From Nansenia antarctica (lineage: Eukaryota; Chordata; Actinopteri; Argentiniformes; Microstomatidae): 64,000 nt of DNA. The position numbers and the translations under genes were made by a program. Positions within the stretch are counted from its first letter, which is position 1, and every line of letters begins with the position of its first letter. Shown piece after piece: positions 1 to 11,900 of this stretch. The notes under the pieces are model-generated. The model was given only the letters and a program-made list of their open reading frames with translations. It was not told the origin of the DNA and did no database searches. The stretch lies in the NCBI GenBank assembly GCA_963989245.1, contig OZ022351.1:13604343-13668342 (forward strand), given 5' to 3'.

Positions 1-3000
1 AACAGAACATGTTCTTAAAGGCCATATAAAGAAGTTAATTGGCACTCAAAACCTCTCTCCTAACACTGCAAAGAGGAGATATGGCACCATCACAAACCCA
101 GGTAATCCTGGTTAGACTGGGGGTGGGGGGGGGTTAGGGTTATCCTCAGGGGCAACATTGCTTGCCCTCCAGAATATCTACCGTCTGTCTATGGTATAAT
201 GAGGGCAATGAAGTAGAAACATGAAATTACTGGGGGCCAGTGTCTCCAGGTTAGTGTTCCCCCCCATGGGCTTAATCTCACCAGATGGTCTGCTCTACCT
301 GTAAGCGTGAGGTCTCCTCCATGTGTCAGGCAGGCCTCATCTCAAATTACAGGCCTGGGTTCAAAAACTCAACCCGCTATGTCTCCTGAGCAGGGGAAAT
401 CTCGCAGGCTCACTTACTTTCTGGATAGAGTGAACAAGATGCATGCTGTTTTACAAGAGCGGCGATAAATCTGACATGGGGTGTCAAATAGCAGCTCCAT
501 ACCAGCCAAAAACAGACTGCTGAATTCATGTGGAAATGGCGTCGGGTAACACAGCTCTGAAAAGCTTCAATTAACATACAATAACACAGTGTCTCAATGA
601 TTATAACAGGAAAACTGCTCGGGGTAAGGATATTTACTACTTGCCTTAAAAAGGGGAGTAACAGCTAATTCCTGACATTTTTTTTTTTTTTTTTTACAAT
701 TTAGTCTCTCTTGGGCAACCTCACGTCTCATGTTTTGTCATGAATTACATAGGTAAAGCTCTCTGTCATTGCTGAAATAACATTGTCTTGACACCATTTA
801 GCTAGTGGTATCTTTTCTTCAATTTTCAACAGCACAGGCTTTTTTTTCTTTTTTTTCTTTTTTACACTAATGTATTCGTGGCCCATGGTGTGAGTGTTCA
901 CACACACAGACAGTAGAGGCCGACGGAGGATTTCCTGGCCTGCCTCTCCTCCCAGCAGTAGGCTGATTGGAGGGGCAGGCCGTGTTTGTTAAGGTAATGG
1001 GGCGAAGGTGCGGTAATTCACAGGGTACGCGCTCCGTCACCTCGGGGCACCGTGGGGAAGGGGGTTCTACAGCCTCCAGTCTAACCTGAAACTGATTAGC
1101 AGGCCAGCCCTTAAGCAAACAGCCCCCATATGGTGAGTCTTATAGCAGGGCTAAGGCCAGGCCTGGAGTGGCCTCCTCCATCTACCAAGACAAGAGGCTG
1201 TGCAAACATGGCTAATGAAGTCTTAACAAGTAGCACTGGTTTAACGTGAACCCGCTAAATGCCATAGGGGAATTCTCTTGGAATTGTGTTTGGTATATCT
1301 CTGAATGCTTTAGCCTTAAAGTGGTATTACCATATCTCTGAGGCATTGTATAGTCTAGGCACATATATTTTCAATGAGAAAAAGGGACTATACACATATT
1401 CAAAAGGGACTAGACACATATTCATTAGGGTAAAAAAGTGCTTTGGATGACAAAGTCTTAGGAGTCATTTTCACATGCTCCCTGACACTGAGTAACGCCA
1501 GTCTGATTTAGAAATCAGGAATGAGTCAATTATCTCAGTGAATCATTACCGGCTGACGGAACTGAGAGCACTCTCTCACACCCTTCTATCCCTCCCTCCC
1601 TATCACTCGCTCCTCTAATGACCACACCCTCCTCCCACCTTATTATGTGTAGGTTTTCACACCTACTGTATTTGAATGTTGGTCAATTATTGGTGTTGGT
1701 GAAAATATCATACCTTCCTCACCAATACGACTGGGTTGGTGTTTCTCAGACTTTGAGCCTAATGAAAAGTAAACGCCTATTAAGTGGAGTCGACCCTTAT
1801 CTCCTACCATATACCAGATCTAATCACATCACTGTGTCCTCAAACAATATATGTGTGCTGTTTCTTCGCAAAACAAGCAGGCTAATGAATTAAAGTGTGT
1901 TATTTTATTAGATTAGTGTGTCTACTGCGAAAGCTGCCGCACATGACAAAGACCCTGGCCCTAATCCAAACACAATACTACTCAACCTTAACTCTACCAA
2001 TTGCCTCGCTGAGAATGTTGCCTTAATTCTTGGACATGATGGATGGCTGGAATACACTTTTTCTTACACCCTTCTCTCTGAATGACTATATAACACCACA
2101 CTTTAAACTATGAGATAAACATAGTTTACTTAACACTAGCAGACCAACAGTTGTCGACAACGAGTTCATCTGACATCTGATTGCAGCTAAAACATTTAGA
2201 TATTCTGGGATAAACAAATCTGGGATCAAAATAAATCTTCAGTAATGTGTTCTATGCCACCCCCAGACAGCACACTGGGTCTTTGTGCACAAAGTAGAGC
2301 TAGGACACATCTGTGTCACTATGGCATTACACCAGGCCTGCTGGTGTTAAGAAAGACTCACTGGGTGAATTGACAATTAAGTTTGGAACAGATGCAGTAA
2401 TCATATTTCTACCCTTTCAAACTTGGAATGCTGGGGGCTGTGAGTAACCTTACTCCGGATTTAGTTGGGGATCGAGAGGGGTTGGGGTCCAGTTGGTGGC
2501 TGGAGCAGATAGGCCTCTATATCAGCATGTTAATCAATATGCGTTCAACAGTAAATTGCCCTATCACAGTGTAAGTGATGCTGACGGTCATCTGCTGTGT
2601 TCATAATGGTCTTCAGACCAACACCTGTTATACACTTTTGCACATCAAAACTATGAAAGAACAGATATGGAATTATGTAGTAAACAAGAAAGTGTTAAAC
2701 AAACCAGAATATGTTTTATATTTTAGATTCTTCAAAGTAGCCACCTTTAGCTTTGATGACAGCTTAGCTTTAGCTTTGCACTCTTGGCATTCTCATTAAG
2801 ACTTATTTAAAATGTGTTAAAATTGTCTACATGTCTAATACTGTGGTGGTGGTTAGTGCCCATTGTAAACCGATTATTACCCATTTGTAAACAGTGAACC
2901 AATTAGAGATAGTGATTGTAGAGGTTTAAATGTCAGATTCCTTTTGTAAACTGGCACTGTAAAATAGTACACTAAATGATGATATACACGTTTATTACAT

Positions 3001-3528
3001 TGTTACTTTCTCTTCTAGGCCCATTCACTTTTTTTCCATTTGCAGTTAGTTGTCTGGTGTTTATGTAATCAAACAAAAACTTTACCTAAAGTAGACTTGA
3101 GTGGACAATAATGTGGTGGAATGGTGAAGGCTGTCCTCAGCCACGGTTTAACTAACATGCTTGTTCTTGGCGTTGACATGTGCAAGCATTAAACGAAACA
3201 TCAGCACTCAATTAAAAAATAACTATCCCTTTCTTAAGGGCAGATAGCCTCCTGGTTGGTCTTATCATGTTGAAATTAACCTACTGCAACCAGTGCGTAA
3301 AGTCATTGAAATTGGGCAAACATTGAGAAAAAAAAAAACGGTAGGCATATGTTTGGGCAATTACAATCTAATAATCAGACTCATCTATATAAATGTTTTT
3401 TAAAATGAGGACTGTTATCAAATCAATGCAATTAAGAAGCTATTTTGGGGGATCATTCACGGGTGTATAAGGCTATTACCTTAATCACGGGTGCCTTATG
3501 CACACTACACTAGGCATAAATGGTATGT
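1..3528. other. Upstream gene-free stretch of fzd8
   Basis: No coding region is supported here; the open frames are short and without recognisable motifs. The sequence is mostly unique-looking and AT-rich, with a few poly-T runs (for example around 680-698 and 840-865). Long-range regulatory elements of fzd8 could lie here, but nothing specific can be shown from one sequence. Confidence 0.5.
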
Positions 3529-3768
3529 CGTGAGCTTAGAATGATAAGGTTCTATCTCCGTTTAGGGCAGTTCAGAGATATTGAGCGTCAAAGTTGTTGT
3601 TGTTTGTGAGATGGAACCTTTGTATTTTATGAATTACTAACTAAAAAATGTCAACATTTTAAAAATAACACCACACAGGCATTAATAAACACCTAATGGA
3701 TCAGATTATGTAAAAAAAACTCAATTTTGACAAAAATGGAGATACAACCTTATAATTCTAACGTCACG
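3529..3768 (-). mobile_element. MITE copy 1 (about 240 bp, about 30-bp TIRs), upstream of fzd8
   Basis: This is an inverted copy of the elements at 6140-6388 and 51449-51696. The ends are imperfect inverted repeats of roughly 30 bases: CGTGAGCTTAGAATGATAAG at the left, and the complement of CGTGACGTTAGAATTATAAG at the right. The interior carries no open frame. No clear target duplication is seen. The right end stops about 75 bp before the fzd8 TATA box, so the element lies inside the proximal promoter region. Confidence 0.85.
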
Positions 3769-3800
3769 TTATCCCAAAGTCCCGCCTCTGCTGTTCTCTG

Positions 3801-3850
3801 ATTGGACCGTGGAGCGTGTGGGCGTGACTTCACCGCCTTCGGTATAAATA
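3801..3850 (+). promoter_or_regulatory. fzd8 core promoter: inverted CCAAT, GC-type site, TATA box
   Basis: A TATAAATA box lies at 3843-3850. It is preceded by an inverted CCAAT (ATTGG, 3801-3805) and a KLF/Sp-like GTGGGCGTG (3818-3826). This spacing predicts a start site near 3875 and a 5' UTR of about 470 bases before the ATG at 4347. The sites are seen directly; promoter use is inferred. Confidence 0.55.
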
Positions 3851-4346
3851 CTCAAACACGGCGCCCGTGGCACCACGATTTGTATGGGAAACAGAGCAGG
3901 ACAACGCGCGTAACGAATGTAGTCGCTGTGTTTCGGTAGACAGTAGGCAACGATCTTAAACGCAGGCCTGTCTATAATTGTAGGATCGCTGGCAGGGAAC
4001 TGGTAGGGAGCCAAGAGGCTGTTCGAGCGAGGATGCAGTAAGCTGGAGCTATATACCCCCATTACCAGGGAGGGAACGCCGGTGTTTGGAATCTCTGCAT
4101 CTCTGCATCTCCTCAGCCATCTTTGACTGCTCAGCCCTGCTGAAGGCTATTATTATTATTCTACCCTGCTCCTCCGCTCTTTCTCTGAAAGAAAGTAAAC
4201 ACGGTTTGCACGTTATCTGTGCAAACAAGTCAAGCGAGATGGGTTCGCTGCACATGCACAGGTTCTGATCGGACTGGGGGCTCGCGCACGATTGACGAGC
4301 GCACTTCTACTACCAGCTGTTTTATCAACAGAGGAGAGATCAGACG

Positions 4347-6113
4347 ATGGAGTACTACCTGTTGGGGATCTACCTGCTCCTGGCACTGGCTTGCATTTTC
4401 CCCAGATCGAGCGGCACCGCGGCGAAAGAGATCACCTGTCAGGAGATCGCCGTGCCCCTGTGCAGAGGCATCGGCTACAACTACACCTACATGCCCAACC
4501 AGTTCAACCACGACACACAGGACGAGGCGGGCTTGGAGGTGCACCAGTTCTGGCCCCTGGTGGAGATCCAGTGTTCCCCGGACCTGAAGTTCTTCCTCTG
4601 CAGCATGTACACCCCGATCTGCCTGGAGGACTATAAAAAGCCTTTGCCCCCCTGCCGGAGCGTGTGCGAGAGAGCCCGGGCGGGCTGCGCGCCCCTGATG
4701 AGACAGTACGGTTTCCCCTGGCCCGATCGGATGAAATGTGACTTACTCCCGGTGCAGGGCAACCCGGACACCCTGTGCATGGACTACAACAGAACCGACT
4801 CCACCACGGTTTCCCCGGTGCTTTCTAAGCCCACCAACCATCCGGGACCGGGGAAACCGGTGAACCCACAGAAGACTAAGAACGGAGGACATAACCGACC
4901 CGGTAAATACAAGCCACCGGGTGCGTCTCCGTGCGAACCGGGGTGCAAGTGTCTCACGCCCATGGTCCAAGTCAACACCGACCGGCATCCCCTCTACAAC
5001 CGGGTGAAAACGGGCCAGATCACCAACTGCGCCATGCCCTGCCACAACCCCTATTTCACCCCGGACGAGAGGACGTTCACCGCGTTTTGGATAGGACTGT
5101 GGTCGGTCTTATGTTTTGTGTCCACGTTTGCCACCGTGGCCACTTTCCTAATAGACATGGAGCGGTTCAAGTACCCCGAGAGACCCATTATCTTCCTCTC
5201 CGCCTGTTACATGTTCGTGTCCGTCGGGTATATCGTGCGGTTGATCGCCGGACACGAGAAGGTGGCCTGCAACCGGGAATACGACGTGGAGCACGTCCAC
5301 TACGAGACCACCGGACCGGCCCTCTGCACGGTGGTCTTTCTGTTGATCTACTTTTTCGGCATGGCCAGCTCCATCTGGTGGGTCATCCTGTCCCTGACCT
5401 GGTTCCTGGCCGCCGGGATGAAGTGGGGCAACGAGGCCATCGCCGGCTACTCCCAGTACTTCCACCTGGCCGCCTGGCTCGTCCCCAGCATGAAGTCCAT
5501 CGCCGTGTTGGCCCTGAGCTCCGTGGACGGGGACTCCGTGGCCGGGATCTGCTACGTGGGCAACCAAAACTTAGACAATCTCAGAGGATTCGTACTGGCG
5601 CCTTTGGTGATCTATCTATTTATCGGCACTATGTTCCTCCTGGCCGGGTTCGTGTCCCTGTTCCGGATACGCAGCGTGATCAAGCAAGGGGGCACGAACT
5701 TGAAGACGGACAAGCTGGAGAAGTTGATGATCAGAATCGGGATATTTACAGTGTTGTACACGGTGCCCGCCACTACCATAGTCGGGTGTTACTTCTACGA
5801 GCAACACAACAGACAGGGTTGGGAGATCGCCCACAATTGCTCCTGCCTATCGGAGAGGGACCTCAAGAAGCCGGAGTACGCCGTGTTTATGTTGAAGTAC
5901 TTTATGTGCCTCTTGGTGGGCATCACGTCGGGCGTGTGGATTTGGTCGGGGAAAACATTAGAATCGTGGAGGACTTTCTGCACTAGGTGTTGTTGGGGCA
6001 GTAAGGGGACCAGTGGGTCCATGTATAGTGATGTGTCCACGGGACTGACGTGGAGGTCGGGCACCGCCAGCTCGGTGTCCTGCCCCAAGCAAATGCCACT
6101 GTCACAGGTCTGA
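4347..6113 (+). CDS. fzd8: Frizzled-8 Wnt receptor, intronless
   Basis: Seven-pass Wnt receptor of the plasma membrane, 588 residues in one exon as is usual for FZD8. Visible parts are a signal peptide (about 1-24); the cysteine-rich Wnt-binding domain (from Cys31 to about 145, containing NYTYMPNQFNHDTQDEAG, near-identical to mammalian FZD8); a Pro/Gly-rich linker; seven membrane segments from about residue 246; the Dishevelled-binding KTLESW motif (KTxxxW, near 536); and the conserved tail ending in MPLSQV. It is shorter than the human protein (694 residues, from memory) because the Gly/Pro-rich insertions in the linker, the extracellular loop and the tail are missing. The start is chosen because MEYYLL leads straight into a hydrophobic leader and matches the family. 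MITEs bracket the gene: one ends 75 bp before its TATA box, another begins 27 bp after its stop. Whether it is the fzd8a or fzd8b paralogue cannot be told. Confidence 0.97.
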   Translation: MEYYLLGIYLLLALACIFPRSSGTAAKEITCQEIAVPLCRGIGYNYTYMPNQFNHDTQDEAGLEVHQFWPLVEIQCSPDLKFFLCSMYTPICLEDYKKPLPPCRSVCERARAGCAPLMRQYGFPWPDRMKCDLLPVQGNPDTLCMDYNRTDSTTVSPVLSKPTNHPGPGKPVNPQKTKNGGHNRPGKYKPPGASPCEPGCKCLTPMVQVNTDRHPLYNRVKTGQITNCAMPCHNPYFTPDERTFTAFWIGLWSVLCFVSTFATVATFLIDMERFKYPERPIIFLSACYMFVSVGYIVRLIAGHEKVACNREYDVEHVHYETTGPALCTVVFLLIYFFGMASSIWWVILSLTWFLAAGMKWGNEAIAGYSQYFHLAAWLVPSMKSIAVLALSSVDGDSVAGICYVGNQNLDNLRGFVLAPLVIYLFIGTMFLLAGFVSLFRIRSVIKQGGTNLKTDKLEKLMIRIGIFTVLYTVPATTIVGCYFYEQHNRQGWEIAHNCSCLSERDLKKPEYAVFMLKYFMCLLVGITSGVWIWSGKTLESWRTFCTRCCWGSKGTSGSMYSDVSTGLTWRSGTASSVSCPKQMPLSQV

Positions 6114-6139
6114 ATAGGGACCCCCATGGACTGCTAATT

Positions 6140-6388
6140 CGTGACGTTAGAATTATAAGGTTCCATCTCCATTTTTGTCAAAATTGAGTTTTTTACATAA
6201 TCTGATCCATTAGGTGTTTATTAATGCCTGTGTGGTGTTGTTTTTAAAATGTTGAAATTGTTGAGTTAGTAATTCATAAAATACAAAGGTTTCCATCTCA
6301 CCAAACATAATGGAATGTAAAAACGTTGACGCTCAATATCTCTGAACTACCCTAGACGGAGATAGAACCTTATCATTCTAAGCTCACG
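6140..6388 (+). mobile_element. MITE copy 2 in the fzd8 3' UTR
   Basis: Same family as 3529-3768, in the opposite orientation. The TIRs are about 30 bases, and the copy is flanked by a direct AATT (6136-6139 and 6389-6392) that fits a 4-bp target duplication. It starts 27 bp after the fzd8 stop and ends before the polyadenylation signal at 6884, so it should be transcribed as part of the fzd8 3' UTR. Confidence 0.85.
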
Positions 6389-6883
6389 AATTGTTTTGGA
6401 GATTGTCTCTCACTCGTTTACTTAATTAGCATAGTAACGAACCGTTGATGGCATCTGTATGGAAAGCTGTTGAAGAACTGGTTAAAACAATGTACCTGGC
6501 ATTAACACGAGTTAATTCCTCTCCATTGATATGTATAACGTTATTCAGACCGGTTCTTTATTTACACATAGGCCTAGAAACATTTCGTTCCTAATGTAGG
6601 CTACTACATAGAAAAGTAGTACTTTGGTTTGTTAACAGATGTTTAGTGCCAGGCAAAAACACAATTGTATAAATCAATCACAATATCAAAGATGGTTTAA
6701 ATTAAGCCTTAATAATGCCCCAAGTATTATACGGGTTGTTTTTTTCATTGCAAAAATGTATTTATATAATGTTGGTGTACAAACATGTAAATGATGTATA
6801 AAAGAAAATTTATAAGATATTGTACATTTGTATAAAGTGTAGATGTCTCTTTGTGGAAAAGCAAATATGACTTTTATTTTGAC

Positions 6884-6889
6884 AATAAA
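6884..6889 (+). terminator. fzd8 polyadenylation signal (AATAAA)
   Basis: A canonical AATAAA is followed by an A-run and preceded by an AT-rich, TGTA-containing 3' UTR (6700-6880). It gives a 3' UTR of about 0.8 kb. Confidence 0.65.
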
Positions 6890-6894
6890 AAAAA

Positions 6895-8659
6895 GCATTT
6901 TGATAAATGTACACTTCTGTGTAACTGTTTAGAGTTGTCAATCTCCCACCATCACTCCACTCTGTACTTTGGGATTCCTTGCGGTCACCAAATGTCTGCA
7001 ATAGATCCTTTTGTGCGTCTCGGCAGAAGGGAACCCTTTTAACCATCAGAGACGTAATTAGAGGCAGGGGCTGAGTTGGAGAGCATCTCCATAATTGTTA
7101 AAAACTTCTTCACATGCTTGCCTAGGCTCGCTTCTTAATTTACTAAAAGAAGACGAAGTGAATGGAGTTTAAATGCAGGGAACGGGTTTCTTTTCATCTG
7201 CGGACACTTTGATCTTTCTTTAATGGCAAAGAATAAAGGTTACGTGTAGTTTGAAGTGTCCCGTCAGATGCACCGAGGTTCCCCTAAATGTCCAATTTGC
7301 GACCGTTTTGTTTTGATAGACGTTATTGAAATAAAGAACTTTGGGGATCTCACTTTAATTTGTCCCAGCTGAACAGGTTACTGTTCACTATTTTACGGAG
7401 CTTGAATCGAAACATCTCTCACAACTTGTGTTACTGAGAGAGTGCAAGGCCTTGACATGAATGATATTGAAATGGCAATGAAAGCCCCGCAGGTGGTCTG
7501 TTCACATGATCTCACATTTTAGGACCCCCATTGTAGCAACAAATGTATCTTTGTACCCGATTAACCCAATGCGTTGGCATATGATGATAAAATGTAATCC
7601 CAATTAGACATGTGTTTAATTGTCAGGTCAAACGTGACTGTTCCCTTGTGCTCAGACAGTTGATGGATTTTGGCGTTTGTGGCAAGCTGGACGTTATTTC
7701 AAGAAAGACACCTGCAATTGACAAGTTTTACTTTATCAAGACTACTCTACATACCTTGTCTGTAGTGTGTAACCATTGTTAAGTGGGTTTTCATCAACCA
7801 TTGTTAGGTGAGTTTTCATTTATTTAGTTTTTCTCTTTTGTGTGTGTTTTGTAAAAATGTTTTAAATGTTAACAACTGCAGTATTATAACTACATAAAAC
7901 GTAGGCATTACTGCTCAAAGTGAGAGTTTGGTGAATAGGCCTAGACAGCTGGAAAGTAGCCCAACTCAGTCAGGTTACCTGAATCTATCAATTTTGTGCA
8001 AATTATAATTCATTTGAATATTATAGGCTACGCTCGCCTGGGTGCTTTTTTTGTAGAAAAAAAGGTCTGTGAAAATCAAACGTATCCCCTAAAGACATTT
8101 TTTTCGACAAAATATTCAAATGTTTTTAACACTAAATCATACTGCCATCTAGCGGCGAAAGTAATGCTGCACATTCTATAATGAGGTGAGTGCTCGAACC
8201 AAGGACACCGCACCGGTCGGAGCGTCCAATGGTCAGACTCAGAGCATGGCCTGGCCCGGCTGTCCGTCAGAAAGCCTTCTGGTTCTGGAACAGGTCGGAA
8301 CCCGAATCTGGGGGTTTTCTTTAAAATGTCCAACTGTAATTCGTACTTCCATTTTTTTTACTTTTATATCAATTATATCTTATCATTGATTCTTGAAGAG
8401 AATAACTTATAAATACCTCATGAGCTTACAGTTTTTTTTATCCATTATATACACACAAGAAAACGAACTATGCACACAAGTCTTAAAGCTTGAAGCTCAT
8501 GTATCAACAACAAGACTGCTAAACTCTAAGCACAATTCCATTGTTTTCACTCAAATAGAAATTCAAAAGCACATTTTTGCAAAATTCCCAAGAACAAATT
8601 GCCTCATTTAGCACACTTTGCTCACCTGGAAAACACTGGCCTTCAAAATGCCACACCCC
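6895..8659. other. Gene-free stretch; possible conserved noncoding sequence
   Basis: No coding region is supported. The stretches 7090-7330 and 7440-7760 are balanced in composition, free of recognisable repeats, and contain TCF/LEF-like CTTTGATC (near 7207). They look like candidate conserved noncoding elements beside fzd8; this is inference only. Confidence 0.3.
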
Positions 8660-8874
8660 AATAGGCTAGGTGCACGATCTCCATTACTTCCTGAAAGGCA
8701 CCTGGCATGAAAATATCCTCTCTCATCTATTGGTTTAATTGATTAATCAGCTGTGCACTGTGTGTTCCAACAGCTTACCGCACAGCTGATTAATCAATTA
8801 AACCAATAGAGTGAGACAGGATATGTTCATGCAAGGTGCCTTTCAGGAAGTAGAGATCGTGCACCTAGCCTATT
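8660..8874. mobile_element. Foldback (hairpin) MITE, about 95-bp arms
   Basis: The arm starting AATAGGCTAGGTGCACGATC returns as its complement near the right end. The two arms, each about 95 bases, share most positions around a loop of roughly 20 bases. There is no open frame. Confidence 0.85.
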
Positions 8875-9004
8875 ACACACCCTAATTGGTCTCACTAATT
8901 TCTCACCTGTTCAAACTCAATTGACAAAACACTTCAATCATGTCAGAGCATAAGAGGCCTCAGGTGACATCTACTGTGTTGGGAGAAGCATGGAGAACAG
9001 AGTG

Positions 9005-9066
9005 GAGAAGAAGAAGAAGAAGAAGAAGAAGAAGAAGAAGAAGAAGAAGAAGAAGAAGAAGAAGAG
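9005..9066 (+). repeat. (GAA)n microsatellite
   Basis: About 20 uninterrupted GAA units, a purine-only tract of the kind able to form triplex DNA. Confidence 0.95.
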
Positions 9067-9198
9067 ATAAGAAAAGGTAAGTAAGTAACCATTTCAGTAG
9101 TCTTCTATAATTACAATAACATAACTTAATGGTTTCTATGGATGCCTACAGTGTTTAGAGAAATGTATAGTTTAATGTTGTTTTGTCTTACATTCATG

Positions 9199-9302
9199 CA
9201 GGGCTCTCAAGTCTCACGCATTGGGCGTGAGACACACGCATTTCAACCTGTTCACACGCCACACTTTGTCTCACACCCAATGCGTGAGACTTGAGAGCCC
9301 TG
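9199..9302. mobile_element. hAT-like MITE with about 35-bp TIRs
   Basis: It begins CAGGGCTCTCAAGTCTCACG and ends with the complement. The CAGGG...CCCTG ends are typical of hAT elements. It is only about 104 bp and almost wholly palindromic. A perfect 8-bp target duplication is not obvious. Confidence 0.8.
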
Positions 9303-10238
9303 TTCATGTGTAGCCTATACTGTATATACTTTTCACCCTGGCCAAGGAAAACATGGCAGGCGATGTAGATGAGGTCCTTTGGCCTGGTCAGGATGCAGAC
9401 TGATTTACGTGTAGATCTGTATCACCGCATTTTATTTTTAAAAACTTGTGGGCGTACAGCTGAACTTATTACAGTAATAAATAAATATTTGCTTTGTTAC
9501 CTTTCTATATTCGTGCACTGGTTTCATCATTAGATGCCCAGAAAAACTCTAGAGTCTAAACATGTTCTTACTGTCGTGTTTATCATTTTACTTATCAGTG
9601 TGTCTGTGAGTTTTGCCAAAATAGATAACATTTGTGTATTTTATCAGAACAATGTTGCAGTATCAGCTGTAAGTTTACAGTATAACTGTGGGAAGCTGGG
9701 TTGTGAGGTTAGCCCCGTTTTTATACTGTATGTAACATAAAATTGCAACATATTTTAGGACAAAAAAACAACCTAACCCTAACCCTTTAAAAAAGGAGAA
9801 AAATGAAACAATTTCTACACCCTCAGTCAGGATTTTCCTGTGTTCTTTTTGTATTTTTATTGCTCTTGCTCCTTTAGGGCATGAAAAACAAGATTTTAAC
9901 CTATATTCTTCTAAACCCCTCAAAAAAAGTTCAGAAACGCTGTTTTTGTTGATTATTCCTCCCCTTTAATAATACCAATTGGTATTGTATTTTATATCAT
10001 TGGAAAGCCTGATTAGTCACCTTTACAACGAGGTACAACTTGTAAGGATCATGCATTCGTGGAATGAGCAACACAGCTAAACGTGTGGGTAGCGCCCCAA
10101 AAATATTTGCCAAAATCCCCTATATTCTTCTGTTGGTATTCACTCTCGTTTTGAGTTGCTTGGTGGATTGGATGATTGCACTCTCCCACAGTAATAAGGC
10201 CATTTTTACACTTTATTCATTTTACATTGTCAGGGACC

Positions 10239-10616
10239 TCAGTAGTGTGTGGAAGATCCATACGCAGTCACAGCAGCTTGGCACCTCCTCCTCATGCTGC
10301 TCACCAGCCTGGTCACACACTGCTGTGGGACGGCATCCCATTCCTCAACTAGGATTTGCCGCAAGTCACCCAACATGGTTGCGTTGGTCACTCTGGCACG
10401 TACAGCACGCCCAAGCTGACCCCACAAGTGTTCAATTGGGTTGAGGTCTGGACTCACGGCAGGCCATTCCACCCTCTCCACTCCCAAATACTGGAGGTGC
10501 TCTGTGATGATCCTGGCTCTGTGGGGGCGAGCATTTGTTGGTGGTCTGACAGTGATGTTGATTGTGCCTGCTGTTGTGATTGTATCTTGAGATGGAGTAT
10601 TTGGCTCGAAGCGCAA
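10239..10616 (-). pseudogene. Tc1/mariner transposase C-terminal fragment
   Basis: The minus-strand frame contains the end of a DDE transposase: a D/N-A-R-P-H motif (here NARPHRARI) followed by EWPAVSPDLNPIEHLWGQL, the classic Tc1 signature. The N-terminal DNA-binding region and most of the catalytic domain are absent, and no inverted repeats are seen nearby. It is a dead remnant. Confidence 0.85.
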
Positions 10617-10704
10617 GAATCATAGCTTTGAGAGGATGTAACGTATGACTACCTACGTAACCATGGGAACATAGGAAGCTTGTACAGGGCAAGACAATTA
10701 GCAC

Positions 10705-11890
10705 ATGGCGCTAGGGCCTGCTGCCAGCCCGTCCGGTCGGATGCTTAACAGGTTCCTTTGACCTTTTACAGAGTAACGTCAGTCTTATCCAACAACTTCC
10801 TCTCACCTTTTGTTATCCCCAGGTATATACAATATAGTTATCATTCAGCAATAGCACCTTTCTCCGTATACAGTGTGAAGTCCACTGCCAAATTAGAGAT
10901 GTAGTCTCGAACATCTCAGCTTGTGCAGTGAGCCAGAAAACCACCTCTCATCCAACGCGATGATTGACTTGTCTTATATTCAAATCAGTGTCTTTCGGTG
11001 GAGTGTTGCCTTTATTTTGCTCCTCTGCCATGATACGAGAAACACTCTGACAAGGCTACCTATCAAATATTAATCGGGCCGTTTGATGAGCCCGAGACGC
11101 AGAAGCACTGGAGAAGGGGGTGATAGCCGGGTCATGATAGCATTATTAATGCTATCGATCGCTCACCACAGCCTGGTGGTTTTCATCTCCGAATGCACGA
11201 GGAGAGATGTGGAATATATCTGCATCAGTGAACAGCCGCTGTGAGAGACACAACAACTGTGTGTTGCAGCCTCAGGTCATTTGTAATCAAAAACCAACCC
11301 TTTTCACCGCGCTATCAAACCCCAATCAACATAGCATAGTGTGAAAAGCACAACCACAAATGTCATTAGATATTTGATCGATATCAATATATCCAAACAA
11401 ATGACCTATTACTAGATAGACGTGCTGGATTAAGACAGGATAATTGACTTCATAAGAGACCGTACAGCTGGTGTGTCTGGATATGTGGAATGTGAAGGAG
11501 TTCAGCCTCATGTGTATACCTCCATGGATAACCTCAGGGCACTATGACCTCTTCAGATAAATGAGGGGTTTTTGCGACCCCCAGTTTCATGTTCATCTTC
11601 CCAATAGGCCATTTCAAACCACAGATGTTGTGAGATGACGGGTTTAGAGACGTCTACACTCTGTGAGAGATTTAAGAGTCGGGTCAGTCACAAGGGATAT
11701 AAACCGCAGAGATGCTGTTACGATTAGCTTTGTTGGACAGAGTTCGTTTTGTTCAGGATTTAGGGAAGTTGGCCATTAACTCCTTAGATGAATAGCACCA
11801 TGTTGATAAAAATGTATTACTAGATACAGAGTTGCTAATTCATCTTTCAAATATGAATTTCATAGGAGGAGAACATTTGGAAAATAGGAT
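10705..11890. other. Gene-free stretch; possible conserved noncoding sequence
   Basis: No gene is supported. The part 10850-11290 lacks recognisable repeats and contains homeodomain-like TATTAAT and an imperfect palindrome around GCATTATTAATGCTATCGAT (near 11140). It is a candidate regulatory element, unproven. Confidence 0.3.
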
Positions 11891-11900
11891 GTTTTGACAT

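Noticed and set aside
4931..5986. 351-residue frame overlapping fzd8 on the same strand
   Set aside because: Out-of-frame shadow of the GC-rich frizzled coding sequence; no motifs.
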